Shown here: positions 31,998 to 42,393 of the stretch, in pieces
How positions within the stretch are numbered: the stretch's first letter is position 1
How the letters are laid out: every line of letters starts with the position of its first letter
Assembly: GCA_023213395.1 (NCBI GenBank)
Contig: CM041465.1
Span: 130,517,741 to 130,581,740 of the forward strand
Direction of reading: 5' to 3'
Length of the DNA: 64,000 nucleotides
From: Cycas panzhihuaensis
Lineage: Eukaryota; Cycadophyta
Position numbers and translations under genes: made by a program
The notes under the pieces: generated by a model
Seen by the model: the letters and a program-made list of their open reading frames with translations, nothing else
Database searches by the model: none
What the model was told of the DNA's origin: nothing

Positions 31998-32436
31998 GCC
32001 ATAGTTGAGTTTTTTTTACATAATGGGAGACATAGGCATGAGATGTGCCAGATATCATATCTAATTTGTAAAGGCCACGATCTTCATGACCAACTTCAAC
32101 TATCTGGTCCTCTTTGTTCCTGATTACACATTTCCTATCTTTGAACAACACACTCATCTGTTTCTTATCAAGCTGACTAACACAGAGTAAATTCTTGGGC
32201 ATTCCAAGAACTAAGAAAGCATTGCCGCTAGGAAATACAAAATGATGATCATGAGGTGCAATTTGACCTACACCTGATATTTCTATAGTGGCATTGTCCC
32301 CAAATGTCACTGTTTTTCCCTTGCATTCTTGAAAATTGGATAAAATTTCTACATCACCTATCATGTGGCGTGATGCACCAGAATCAATGATCCATGTGTT
32401 ATCATTGTGACTGCCACTATATGCAAAAAATGTCAT
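31998..32436 (-). pseudogene. Cop-E protease and pre-integrase region
   Basis: Open over 158 codons, overlapping the integrase end at 31960. It contains the intact aspartic-protease block NTWIIDSGASRHMIG, ATIEISGVGQI, KNLLCVSQLDKKQ and the LWHERHGHLNLDS pre-integrase zinc block. It is the best preserved protease of the Cop-A/E/M family inside the window. Confidence 0.87.
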
Positions 32437-33480
32437 GTCACTTGGATCATGTTGAGCTGCGTGGCCTTGAAAGGCACCACGATTTGTCCTTCTTTAACAA
32501 CCACCTTGGAATGCACCTCGAGTTGGTCCTTGTTGCTGCTACTATTGTTGGTATTGATGCTGCTACTGATGTTAATTCTACTATTGTTGAATTTGTTGTT
32601 GTTGTGGTTGTCGTAAGTCACTTTGTCATTTCCTGCAATCAGGCTAAATGTGGCCAACTTTGCCACAGTAATGACAGATGACAGTCTTTAATTTTACACT
32701 AAGATTGCTGAATTTGTTTAGAAAACTCTATTTGGGTTGAAATGGCTACTTGAATTTGAACTTTGATGAAAAAGCACCTGATGTGCTTGCCTCATCTTGC
32801 CGCGAGTATATTTCTTCTTCTTGCAGCAACAAACTTTCTAGCTCATTGAAAGTTAGAATTGACAAAGTGCATTTCACGAAATGTCTGAGATAAAACCATT
32901 ATACTCTTTGGGTAGTGCATGAATTGTCGCAATGACCAAGTCTTCATTTGTGACTGGTTTACCAAGTGTTGTCAGTTGATTACTGATAGCCTTGACTGAA
33001 GATAAATAGGCTACCATTGGAGCAATATACTTTAGACTAAACAATTTTGCTTTGTACATGACAATTCTTGTATCATCTTTGCGTTTATACAAAGAAACAA
33101 TTATGTCCCAAGCATCTTTAGAAGTCGAAACAGATTTAATATTCTGATCGACACTATCACTAACAAACAGATGAATAAAAGCAAGTGCGACTTCATCCTT
33201 TACCTTGAAAGAAGCTAATGCAATAGGATCAGCAAGAATTAAATTTCGTGAATTAACAAGATCAGAAATTGGCTTGGGTTTGACAATTCCGCTTGACACA
33301 TAACCCCACAACTCATTCATAATCAACAAATTCTTAGCTTGCTTTTTCCATGTAAGATAGTGTTCAACACCTATTAATTTAATAGTGTTTGCATTGAGTA
33401 TATGTGTCGCCGTCTTGATTAATGTACCACATGAAACTTGGAAACTTTTGAGTTGACGCCACTTAAGTTCCACTCAATAT
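32437..33480 (-). pseudogene. Cop-E Gag
   Basis: Minus strand: NANTIKLIGVEHYLTWKKQ, MNELWGYVSSGIVKP, DPIALASFKVKDEVALAFIH, TSKDAWDIIVSLYKRKDD, ALPKEYNGF. The zinc knuckle CHYCGKVGHI-stop-PDC (about 32650-32691) has a TAG inside it. A glutamine/asparagine-rich stretch with stops links it to protease. The sequence matches Cop-A and Cop-M gag. The start codon is not clear; the open frame begins near 33473. Confidence 0.85.
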
Positions 33481-35972
33481 CCAATGATGATTAGTACAAG
33501 ACTAAAAAATTGTGGACGGAATGGAGGGCTTGGTTCGCAAGTTGTCCAACCTGATGGAAGGATCAATGTTGGCCAAGTTATTGGTACTTAAGGCAGAGTG
33601 TGAACTCTTTTCGAGCCTCCTCACTCAATATTTTTAATGATTAAAAGTGGGTTAAATTAATGTTGAAATGTATGCTTGTAGGCCTTTTCTGCTGCTATTA
33701 ACTTTGTCAATAAAATTTCAGAAGTACAATGTAATTGCATTGAATGGCAAGTAATGCAACTAAGTACAAAAGGTGATCTCAAAGTGAGATAAACAGTAGC
33801 TAAACACCATAAATTTAATGCCTAAACAAGCTAATAATGAAGCAAGTTCACCACGAACACTTGGAATCGAAAAAAGATCCCAGCGCACCAAAAAGTTGAA
33901 GTCTTTATTGATCTTTGTTCCTTTTTTGTGATTGGAGTTGACCCTTACTAAAATTAGGTCACCACGCAGGGAGCCTAGTGAGCAAAAATGCCTTAAAGTG
34001 ATACAATTTAAGGCTTAAAAAACAAGCCAAAATAGTGGTGCTTAAATCACCAAAATACACTTAAAAAACTTTTACAAAATAGTGTGATTAACACACTTTA
34101 AAAAATTTAAAAAAAGATAAATTTTAATCACCTTTTAAGCCCAAATTAATAACCTAAGTCACCTCGCAGAGAGCTTAGTGTCATTAAAACAAGAAAATTT
34201 TTATGAAAGGACAATAAAAAAATCACTTTATGATAGTGATTTTAATCGAAAATGTGATTGCACTTTTTTTTATAGTGTTTAGTGTGATTTACACACTAAA
34301 AGGGATGCAAAAGAGGCTCTTACAATGATGAAATAGAGGTTAAAAACTTGAGATTTAAAGATGAAACTTTAGAAAACTAAAGTTTTAGAAAGAAATTAAC
34401 AAATGAATATGTTGAAGCATATTCCAATGTGTATAACATATAGTTTATATAACATTGATCGAAATTTAATTTTATCCAACGGCGGTTGTTACCAGACTAA
34501 GGGTGCTGCCGGGTTTTTGCAGTCGAGCACGTAGGAAGGAATCGCCACTGGTTTTTGTAGGAAGGAGTCTGCCAATAACGACTGGAGTTGAGCCATGAAA
34601 AAGAGGATGCCAGGTCATAGGGTCCGACAGAGTATGCCAGATGATTTGCAGAGTCGCACGGAGGGACTAACAGTGATGCACCAAGGTATCACTCCACGGG
34701 GACCGATCTGCAAAGGGCTGCAGGTGCACAAAGTCCATGGAGGGATGAGACGAGAGTTGTCAGATGCCACAAAACACCAATAGAGGAGGCATTGTGGGAG
34801 GCAACCCTCGGACAGTAGGGACGAAGCAAAGCAGTCCCACGCACAGAAGGATCACACATGGAGCACCACAATAGCCACAGGTTGAGAGCAGAAGAGCCTC
34901 ACATTGTTAGAACATCACGCCAGGCCGAACGAAGAGAAGTTGTGGTGCATGGGTTGCATAGACTTGCCATACACGGAGGCTGGTCGAAGGGAGTAATACA
35001 ACGAGTAGAGATTCATACAAGTGCTATAGGTTGTTACAGAATGAGCCACGCTGGCTAGGACTATGGAAAGTTGCACTGTGCATGAAGTTGCATGGAAAGA
35101 GAGCTGCAAAAAATGAGCCATGTAGGCAAAAAGACATAGAGCAAAAGAGCTGCCAGAGGAGGCTGCTACTTCACAAAGTGCTAGATGGGAGCTAACAAAA
35201 TGAGCTGAGATGCATGTTTTTTTTTTTTTTTTGTTAGCAGTCATTAAGTGAAATAGCCATTAAGTGGCCATAAAGAGGATTGTTGAGCATAATGAAAGCC
35301 TGCAGAAGAAATCTTCATACAAATTCTCTTTAATGAGAATACTTTATTAAAAAAAACTTTGTAAAATTTTGCCTTAATCCTCAACAAATTTAGCTTCTTA
35401 ATACAAAAAAAAAAAGCCACTATAAAACTGAAAATTTTGCCTTTTCAGGAGGACTATAAGCAGTCACCTTTCTCCTTGGAACCTCCTTTGGTTTTTTTTT
35501 TAAGGCAACAAAGTGAAAATTTAAAAAAAACAAAAATCTTGAAATAATTTATGATTTCAAGACCCTTTTAAATTTTGCATACATAAAACTTTTAAATATT
35601 ATGAATGGGGCTCAATGAAAGTCTTCATAAAGCAACAAAAATGCACTTAACTTTGCCACAAAAATCCAAAGATTGCAACACAACTTTGATTTCTTGTGTA
35701 AGAACACATGAAGATTAGCTCCCAATCACTTGCAAATCTTAGTATCAACATCCTTTTTCTTCTCACCAAAATTAGCCTCCAAAACACAAATATGCAACAC
35801 AATTGCATAAAAGTTCTTTGAAAAAAATTGCAAGCTAAATGTATAAATAGAAGTCCTTCAACAATAAACTTGTCAAGAAATTGATCCTTGCTCCAGTTGG
35901 ATCTCCTTCATATGCCGAAGGTTGTCACCAAACTTGGAGTGAGACAAAGCCTTGAATCCGCTCCTCAAAATG
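33481..35972 (-). other. Cop-E long leader with a GC-richer insert
   Basis: About 2.5 kb without a recognisable gene. Bases 33.5-34.4 kb and 35.2-35.99 kb are very AT-rich, while about 34480-35210 is clearly richer in G and C and in trinucleotides such as cag and gca. A run of about 18 T lies at 35217-35234. The middle block may be captured or inserted DNA. Short frames in it (34595-34783) look like chance. Confidence 0.5.
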
Positions 35973-35989
35973 CCGTGGCTCTAATACCA
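35973..35989 (-). other. Cop-E primer-binding site
   Basis: Minus strand tggtattagagccacgg, three bases from the 5' LTR. Confidence 0.85.
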
Positions 35990-35992
35990 AAT

Positions 35993-36527
35993 TGAAAGAC
36001 AAATGGAAATGACATGAGCACCAGAATCTATTGAAAAACTAGATAGGACATCATAACATGAAGGACTAAACTTTTGATTAATGAAAACATGGAGTACAAC
36101 ACATGAGGATAATAGGAAGGAGCATTGAACTTCAACTCAACCTATTATGGACATAAGTAGGAAGGAGAATTTATCTCAATACTTCACTTACAAGAGATGC
36201 TATAGCAGCATAACTCTGACTCCAATACTACATACCAAAACATAAAAAATAGGACTCCTTATAAAGGAGATTGAACGATCAAAATCTCACCACATGTCAC
36301 TGATCAGTAATACAAGACAAATCTAACTAGGACTCTACTTTCCTCAAAGATAAGGATGGACCCATCCAAAGTTGACTTTTCACAAGCACATGTGAGAAAA
36401 GCCACTACAAGACAAAAGACAATTTTATAATCAAACAAATGACCACTTTAGGATAAAGGCCTAAACTGACAAAAAATACTAATGTCCATGGTTAAGACTT
36501 AATGCTTAGGGCATGAAGGTTCTAACA
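35993..36527 (-). repeat. Cop-E 5' LTR
   Basis: 535 bp, uninterrupted partner of 16779-16897 plus 22086-22477. Confidence 0.88.
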
Positions 36528-37434
36528 CTATCATCTCAAATGTTTGCATCAAACTCCTTCACCTTTTTGATATTGTATTCATCACTTACAATAATAAGAA
36601 GATCATCAACATAAATAGCCATAATAGTAATGAGGCTTGTATTTCTAACTTTGATGTAGAGGCTTGGGTCAAATTCACTTTTATAGAATCCATCATTTTC
36701 TACATACTAATCAATCTTGTCATACCATGCTTTGGGGGCTTGTTTTAAAGCCATATAGAGTTTTCATTGATCTCTAGACAAGATGTTCTTTTCCACTTTT
36801 AGTGAACCCCGAAGGTTGTTCCATGTAGACTTCTTTTTCAAGGTCTCAATTTAGGAATGCACTTTTTACAACCATTTGATCGACTTTCCAGCTGAATTGG
36901 GAAGCCGTGGCAATAATAGTTCTTATGGCAATCAATTTTGCCACTAGAGCAAAGGTTTCTTCATAATTAGTTTTCTCTATTTAAGTGAAGCCTCTAGCTA
37001 CCGACTTGGCTTTATGCTTTTCTGTTGTTCCAACTTGTTTGAATTTTGTTTTGAACAACCACTTACAACCTACTAGTTGTTTGTCTTTTGGAAGCTTAGT
37101 TAAGTCCCATGTGTTGTTTCTTTAGATGGTCGAGGTCATTTTATCCATGGTCTTATCCCAAGCCTCGTTCCCTCAGGCTTCTTCAAAGGATATGGGCTTG
37201 TTTATGCTCAAGACAAAACTTAATGCATCAATGTTTTCAAGATGACTGACCTTGTTTGTCTTCTTCTTTCCATGGTTGGGTGGTTTATTCCTATGTCATG
37301 CAAGTTGATAGATACCATTTGGGGATTTTTCTTTGTGGTATACTTTCTATTAATTCTTGATCATTGTCATTGTGTGAGTTTTCTTCTTTTGGAGATTCTT
37401 CTTCTTTTGGTTGGTGTTCAATTTGCGCTTTTTT
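36528..37434 (-). pseudogene. Cop-D reverse transcriptase remnant
   Basis: Minus strand blocks: FEEA, NNTWDLTKLPKDKQLVGCKWLFKTKFK, TASQFSWKVDQMVVKSAFLN, DLEKEVYMEQPSGF and a YVDDLLI catalytic motif close to 36600. Stops are frequent. It joins 16778 to form one Cop-D frame when Cop-E is removed. The left end of Ret-G truncates it. Confidence 0.78.
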
Positions 37435-37698
37435 TGTTGGCACGCTCACACTAAAGAGTCAAAGAATAAGGATGCACACATTCTAAAGAATGTTGAGGGA
37501 AAAATCCTCAAAGTATATTGTATTCAAATGTTATGAATGTGTACATGGGTTTAGCATATAAATCTTTGGTGAGAGAAGTTCAACTACCAAAAACTAACCA
37601 CTTAACTAACTCACCTAACCCACCTTTTGACTAGGAGTAACAATATTTAATAAATGTTCTATATGACACTTACCTTAATTAAACATTATACTTCAACA
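37435..37698 (-). repeat. Ret-G 3' LTR
   Basis: 264 bp; its first ~140 bases match 40399-40539. Confidence 0.82.
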
Positions 37699-39047
37699 TC
37701 CCCCTATAATGTTTAATTTGTTGCATCAAATGATTCATATCACTCTAGTCATCTATTGGAGAAAATGTCTTTTGTCATTTTGACACATCATCAATTAACC
37801 TTTGTCACCAATGTGCTTCCAACTACGGTTTATTCTTCAAATTGATGTTGATGTCCATATAAAGGTGTTATCATCTACCAGAACACATGGGTAATCGGTC
37901 TCTATGTTTGCCAGTCTTCTAGGAAATGCCTTCATGTACACGATTCTTGAACACTAATAGATCTTCTAGGTTGCTTCTCAACCCTTCAAAATCCACCTCA
38001 CCAATGCGTATCTCGTGAGTAGGCCAAACTACCTAACTAGATAGATACCACAAAGCTTGACATTTGGGGATAAGTTATACTACTTGGCCAACAATGTCCA
38101 AGCAACCTGTGGCCATCATTAATGTTGATCTTGCATCTTCTCCTACGAGATTCTCGACATCAAACATTTGATTGAAACACAGTCGACAACACCATCATCA
38201 TTGGCCCTTTGGCCAAAACACATCATCAATGGATTTTTCAAGCCATAGCATACATACAACAACAACTACTCTTCACACACGAGTTTATTATAGATGTATA
38301 CATTCAATTAGCATCACAACTGCCACAGCCAAACTCAAAAAACAATCATAATTTTGTTAACATGGGGGTTATAAAACCTTTAAGAAAACACTCTATAGTC
38401 ACATGTAGTTGTAATCATCTTCTGCCTTGTTGCAATATCTTCAGTCTTCATCTTGTCTTCATTCTTCTTCGATGTCTTTAATCTTCATCTCTTGTCTTCA
38501 GTCTTCTTCAAACAATCTAAAGTCATGTTTGTGATATATGCTCGAGTTCATATCAACATTACACATCAACTTCATTAAATGACTATATGCCATATTCGCC
38601 TAGCCATGCCTTCAAATTACTGGCCATTACATAAACTAAGGTTAGCAACTTCCTTACAATGTTACAAATTCAATAAAGAAATCTCCATTCACAAGGGCAC
38701 AAACAAACAAGCACTAATTATGCCATTTACTGCCTTTTCATAGATTCACTATGTAGTGTTTTGTGTTGATTTTTTCATAGAGGCATTTCATCAAATGTTT
38801 CGTTGACATGCCAAAACAAATGCAACTTCAACAAAGTTCAAAAATCAAATTTTGTGTCATTTAATTTTTGTGGGCATCATCTTCATTTTGTTGCATTCAT
38901 TGTTGTTATTTCATTAATTGATAATACTCATCACCATTTGTTTATTACATTCTTGTGGGTGTTTCATCAAACACTTCATATGCAAGTTCTTTGGGCCATT
39001 TTAACAAAGATTTGGTGCATATGCAATTTCAATTCAAAAATTGAACT
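37699..39047 (-). other. Ret-G interior, no gene recognised
   Basis: Short frames only. A region at about 38425-38515 is rich in tcttc/cttcat units. It may be non-coding captured sequence. Confidence 0.45.
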
Positions 39048-39296
39048 TTAAAAAATGAATTCACTAGAAAATTCACAATCAGACTTGCCCAAAATCTCCT
39101 CATTAACTTGTAATTCATTATCTTTTGTAGTTCTCCCATTTGCAAGTTCTATGTCTTCTTCATCTTCAATAATAAGATTGGGGGCCTTAACCTTTTCATC
39201 CACAACCTCCCTATTTAAAGACTTTGAATCTCCATGGCGAGTCATTTGATGAATTGCAGTACCATGGTGTTTACTATGTGGATGAAGACATGACAA
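39048..39296 (-). pseudogene. unrecognised acidic reading frame inside Ret-G
   Basis: 82 codons on the minus strand with a Glu/Asp-rich middle (LIIEDEEDIELANG). It could be part of the same captured gene as the PPR segment or chance. No domain recognised. Confidence 0.3.
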
Positions 39297-39639
39297 TGAA
39301 CTAATATGTCATTGGTTCTTCATCTGGGCCCCATTCTCAATAGAGTCTTGCTTACGACAACTTCTTTGAGCTTCTAGATACTTCTATTTGTTTTCCTTAT
39401 GAGTTTTTTGTGGCCAGTCACATTTTCCAAATATGTTTGAACCAACAAATCTTTATAGTAATCTTGTTCCTTTTAATTGTCATTGCCATTAACTTCATAT
39501 TGGACATTTATTGACCTTTCAAATGTAATTTCTTTGACTGGCGAGGGAATTGATTTTGCTAATTTTTTCCCTATGAACATATTGATTTGAATATCTATAC
39601 ATGCCCTTGATTGCTTTAATCAATTTATTATGCAGCAAA

Positions 39640-40120
39640 AAAACTTCTCCATCTTATCTAAGCAACCAATAGTCGTGTAAGCCTCAATCATGGCATTCAA
39701 AGTGGTCATGTCAAGCCTCCATCTCTTTTAAATCACCATCCTGCATGCCTCTTCCATTCTTACAAGTAAGCACCCTTGTGCAAATTGTTGGATGAAAACA
39801 TTGTAAATATTTTGATCAAGAAGGCAACCTACACAATGCTTTCTCTTCAAAACATTAACCATCTCATCATATTGTCCTCGTTTTCCATATGCTTGAATCA
39901 ACCCATTGAAGGTTATGGGTTTCAACACCAAACTACATTTAGCCATTTGCTTCTAAACTTTATTAGCATCCTCAAACAAACCTTTCCTTGAATACACATG
40001 TATGACAATGTTACAAGTTGTTACAATGGGCTTGACACCTATGTTTTTCGTCTCCTTTAGTAGCAACTCTACTTCTTGCAATAAGCCTATGACAACAATA
40101 ACAAATCCCAAACCATAGGA
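39640..40120 (-). pseudogene. captured pentatricopeptide-repeat (PPR) gene fragment
   Basis: Minus strand frames read VKPIVTTCNIVIHVYSRKG, LKPITFNGLIQAYGKRG followed by QYDEMVNVLKR, then DQNIYNVFIQQFAQGCLLV and MTTLNAMIEAYTTIGCLDKM. These are the 35-residue helical repeats of plant PPR proteins, which bind organellar RNA. About four repeats are visible, with stops near 39727 and 39960. PPR genes are host genes, so presence inside an LTR element indicates capture. An adjoining segment (40182-40364, GDSHMKKINRVSMGPYQWFD) is probably from the same gene. Confidence 0.75.
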
Positions 40121-40181
40121 CCCCTATTTATTTCTTGCCCATGTCCTATTTGCTTTTGATATATAATGCCATAACAACTTG

Positions 40182-40380
40182 TCAATCAAACCATTGATAA
40201 GGGCCCATTGAAACCCTATTGATCTTCTTCATATGGCTGTCTCCATATGCCACTTCATGGGATTTAATCATGCTCTTGCTCGTGCCAATTGTGGGCTTTT
40301 CATTTCTTGTATAAACTACTATTCGTCTCTCACTTATCCTAGATATGAGAAGGGTCATCAGCAAGGCAACGACCTCTCAA
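40182..40380 (-). pseudogene. probable further part of the captured PPR gene
   Basis: The minus strand frame VVALLMTLLISRISERRIVVYTR and then SHEVAYGDSHMKKIN lies just upstream of the PPR repeats and just downstream of the primer-binding site. It continues as GLIDKLLWHYISKANRTWA in the next frame. No repeat motif of its own; assignment rests on position. Confidence 0.4.
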
Positions 40381-40381
40381 T

Positions 40382-40396
40382 CTAGTTCTAATACCA
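40382..40396 (-). other. Ret-G primer-binding site
   Basis: Minus strand tggtattagaactag, two bases from the 5' LTR. Confidence 0.7.
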
Positions 40397-40398
40397 TT

Positions 40399-40539
40399 TG
40401 TTGGCACATTGACACTAAAGAGTCGAAGAATAAGGATGCACACATTTGAAAAGAATGTTGAGGAAAAAAATTCAAACTACATTGTATTCAAATGTTACGT
40501 ATGTGTGCATAGTTTCAACATAGAAATATTTGGTGAGAG
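40399..40539 (-). repeat. Ret-G 5' LTR, truncated
   Basis: 141 bases matching 37435-37575; replaced at 40540 by the Cop-H LTR. Confidence 0.8.
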
Positions 40540-40825
40540 TGTTGGAACTTGCATGTTCTAACATAATATTAATCAGAACAATAAATGAACATCACAAAAC
40601 ATTATAGAAAAATACTTGGACTATAAATGGTATCAAATGATACCTCCATTGTATTGACAAAACAAAATAATGATACAAAATGATTTCACATGATGTGATA
40701 TATATTTCAAATGCTAGCATGATGATGTCTTTATATATTACAAACTTATATTTGTGAGGGACCCACCACTTTGTGGTTTACTTGGTCAAATGTGCATTAC
40801 CTAGTCAATTGTGTATTATTCCAAC
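40540..40825 (-). repeat. Cop-H 3' LTR
   Basis: 286 bp with perfect short inverted tips TGTTGGAA/TTCCAACA. The polypurine/LTR edge next to it is tandemly duplicated (40822-40846 and 40847-40870). Confidence 0.65.
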
Positions 40826-40877
40826 ATCCTCCCTTAATGCACATTTCAACACTCCCCCTTAATGCACATTTGGGAAA

Positions 40878-41138
40878 CTAGATATTGCTTTTGAATTTGC
40901 AATGCTTGATTTTCAGAAATTTCTTGAAAAAGATATATGGAACGTGGTGTTCAATTTGATCTTCAAATTGTCTTCCTTGTGTCCACTTTGGAATGCAGTA
41001 ACGACGTTTGATCTGGATATGTTTCATTCTTCTTTGCAAAACTAGATTCTTTATTACTTGTATAGTGTTTTGAATATTGCAATAAATCATGGTAGATTCT
41101 TTTTGACTTTGATGTAGCTCTTGTAGTACCTCTCTCAA
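40878..41138 (-). pseudogene. Cop-H RNase H C-terminal tail
   Basis: An 86-codon frame with the copia RNase H end blocks (IYCNIQNTIQVIKNLVL, KHIQIKRRY) in degenerate form. Catalytic residues of the N-terminal half are missing. Confidence 0.6.
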
Positions 41139-41210
41139 GACATCTATTTCATGAACTTCTACTTCAATCTTTTTGAATTTAATTTTAGTTGGATTAGGCC
41201 CATTAGTAAT

Positions 41211-41640
41211 CTATATACTTTCATCATTTTGCAATTCTCCCTGATCATTCAAACTTGAATCAATACTCAAAATAGGAACATCACTTGAATCAATAGATAG
41301 AAATAAATCACCAAACTCATCTTTAACAGGACCATTAGATTCATATTCAATATCCTTTGAAATACCAGGACCATCTATAGAAATGAGTAACAAATTTTTG
41401 ATATCTTGAATTGTTTCTTCAACAATTTTATCTTGAATTGACCAACGGTTGAAGAGAGAGAGCAATGATGAAGCCAGTTTCTTCTTCTTCTTCCTTTCGT
41501 GTTTGGTCATCCTTTTTTGTTTGCTCAGAGTAGCTTCCTATAGTGATGATTCCCCTCTCTAAGTCTGTCTTACGATGATGACAATCTGTGATGAAATGTC
41601 CCATTTTTCCACAGTAGTAATAGATGATGTTTCGTCTTGT
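41211..41640 (-). pseudogene. Cop-I zinc knuckle and acidic C-terminal frame
   Basis: The knuckle YYYCGKMGHFITDC (about 41582-41623; first Cys changed to Tyr) is followed, one frame over, by a 99-codon frame starting MTKHERKKKKK and ending with an acidic part (SIDSSDVPILSIDSS). The latter is not a typical protease or linker and I do not recognise it. Confidence 0.5.
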
Positions 41641-41829
41641 TCTTCCTCCATAATACTGTTGTGGTGGAGCTCGAAAGGAATATTGATCTCTAGTTGGGCT
41701 ATAACTAGATGCACATCTTCTACCTCATTCAAATACTTGGTATATAGTTGTGGTCAGGTTGCCTCGTCCTCGAATGTTGACTTTCGATGCAAATGCATTC
41801 TCCAGGTCACTGTCTAAGTTGACATCAAT

Positions 41830-42393
41830 CTACTCATTGTGAAGGATTTGGCCACAGACAGTATCAAAGGTAGGTTTGACAAGTTCAACTGTCATTTGAT
41901 AGCTAGTGATGAAGGGCCTAAATCTGGATAGCAATTTATGGATAATCAGGTCAATTAAATCACTGTTTGAATAAGTAACTCCAATGGAAGCAAGGCTCTC
42001 ATGGATCTTTTTGAAACGGGCTAGGAAGGAAGTGAAGTATTCTACCTCTGTCATTTTGAGCTAGGACATTTGATTCTTAAGGGCCATGATACGGGCAATA
42101 TTCTTTTGAGCAAATAGGGATGACAGAATAGTCCATGCTTCATGAGGAGTTGTGGCTCTTGATATGTGAGGCAAAAGGGTATCTAAGACTGAAAGGGTGA
42201 TTGTAGCAAGAGCAAGACCTTTTTGTTCTAGATATAGTTTCTTCTTAGTTGTATCTATTGGTTCGGATTTAGAAGCTTCAGTTTGGTCCCATCCTCTTTG
42301 GGCAATTAGGATGGAGTGGATCTTAGTCTTCCATGATTCATAATTGTCTCTAGTGAGTTTCTTGGAATCAGAGATGCAAAGTGAGAAAGCCAT
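41830..42393 (-). pseudogene. Cop-I Gag (UBN2 type)
   Basis: Starts MAFSLCISDSKKLTRDNYESW at 42393. It continues KTKIHSILIAQRGW, ALATITLSVLDTLLPHISRA, EAWTILSSLFAQKNIARIMALK, a stop near 42061, then EVEYFTSFLARFKKIHESLA and LLSRFRPFITSYQ. Apart from the single stop at 42061-42063 it is the best preserved Gag N-terminus in the window, with a credible ATG. Confidence 0.82.

Larger units (their letters stand above)
16779..36527 (-). mobile_element. Cop-E: Ty1/copia element inserted in Cop-D, host to Cop-F and Gyp-B
   Basis: The LTRs start TGTTAGAACC and end TCTTTCA on the minus strand. Flanks ctatt (left) and ctatc (right) are a 5-bp target duplication with one change; joining them restores the Cop-D reading. 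Without its two guests the element is about 7.8 kb. The LTRs are about 94% identical by hand count, lower than either guest's LTR pair, which agrees with the nesting order. The domain order on the minus strand is gag, protease, integrase, reverse transcriptase, RNase H. Confidence 0.88.
37435..40539 (-). mobile_element. Ret-G: LTR retrotransposon carrying a captured PPR gene fragment
   Basis: A 264-bp 3' LTR (37435-37698, TGTTGGCAC...CTTCAACA on the plus strand) is followed by a purine tract (gggga on the minus strand). The 5' LTR (40399-40539) is cut short by Cop-H. A primer-binding site abuts the 5' LTR. The 2.7-kb interior shows no gag or pol domain but includes pentatricopeptide repeats (about 39640-40120). 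I infer a non-autonomous element that captured part of a host gene. Confidence 0.75.
40540..41200 (-). mobile_element. Cop-H: 3' end of a copia element
   Basis: A 286-bp LTR (40540-40825, TGTTGGAAC...TTCCAACA on the plus strand) with a polypurine tract on its right. An RNase H tail on the minus strand follows: REVLQELHQSQKESTMIYCN, QNTIQVIKNLVL, MKHIQIKRRY (about 40878-41138). The rest of pol is missing. It abuts the gag fragment of Cop-I, whose LTR differs, so they are treated as different elements. Confidence 0.65.

Noticed and set aside
34595-34783. Plus-strand 62-codon frame in the GC-richer block
   Set aside because: No known motif, no splice or promoter context, and it lies in a retrotransposon leader; likely chance.
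35217-35234. Long T run as the tail of a minus-strand SINE or retrocopy
   Set aside because: No target duplication, no RNA polymerase III boxes and no identifiable body on the expected side.
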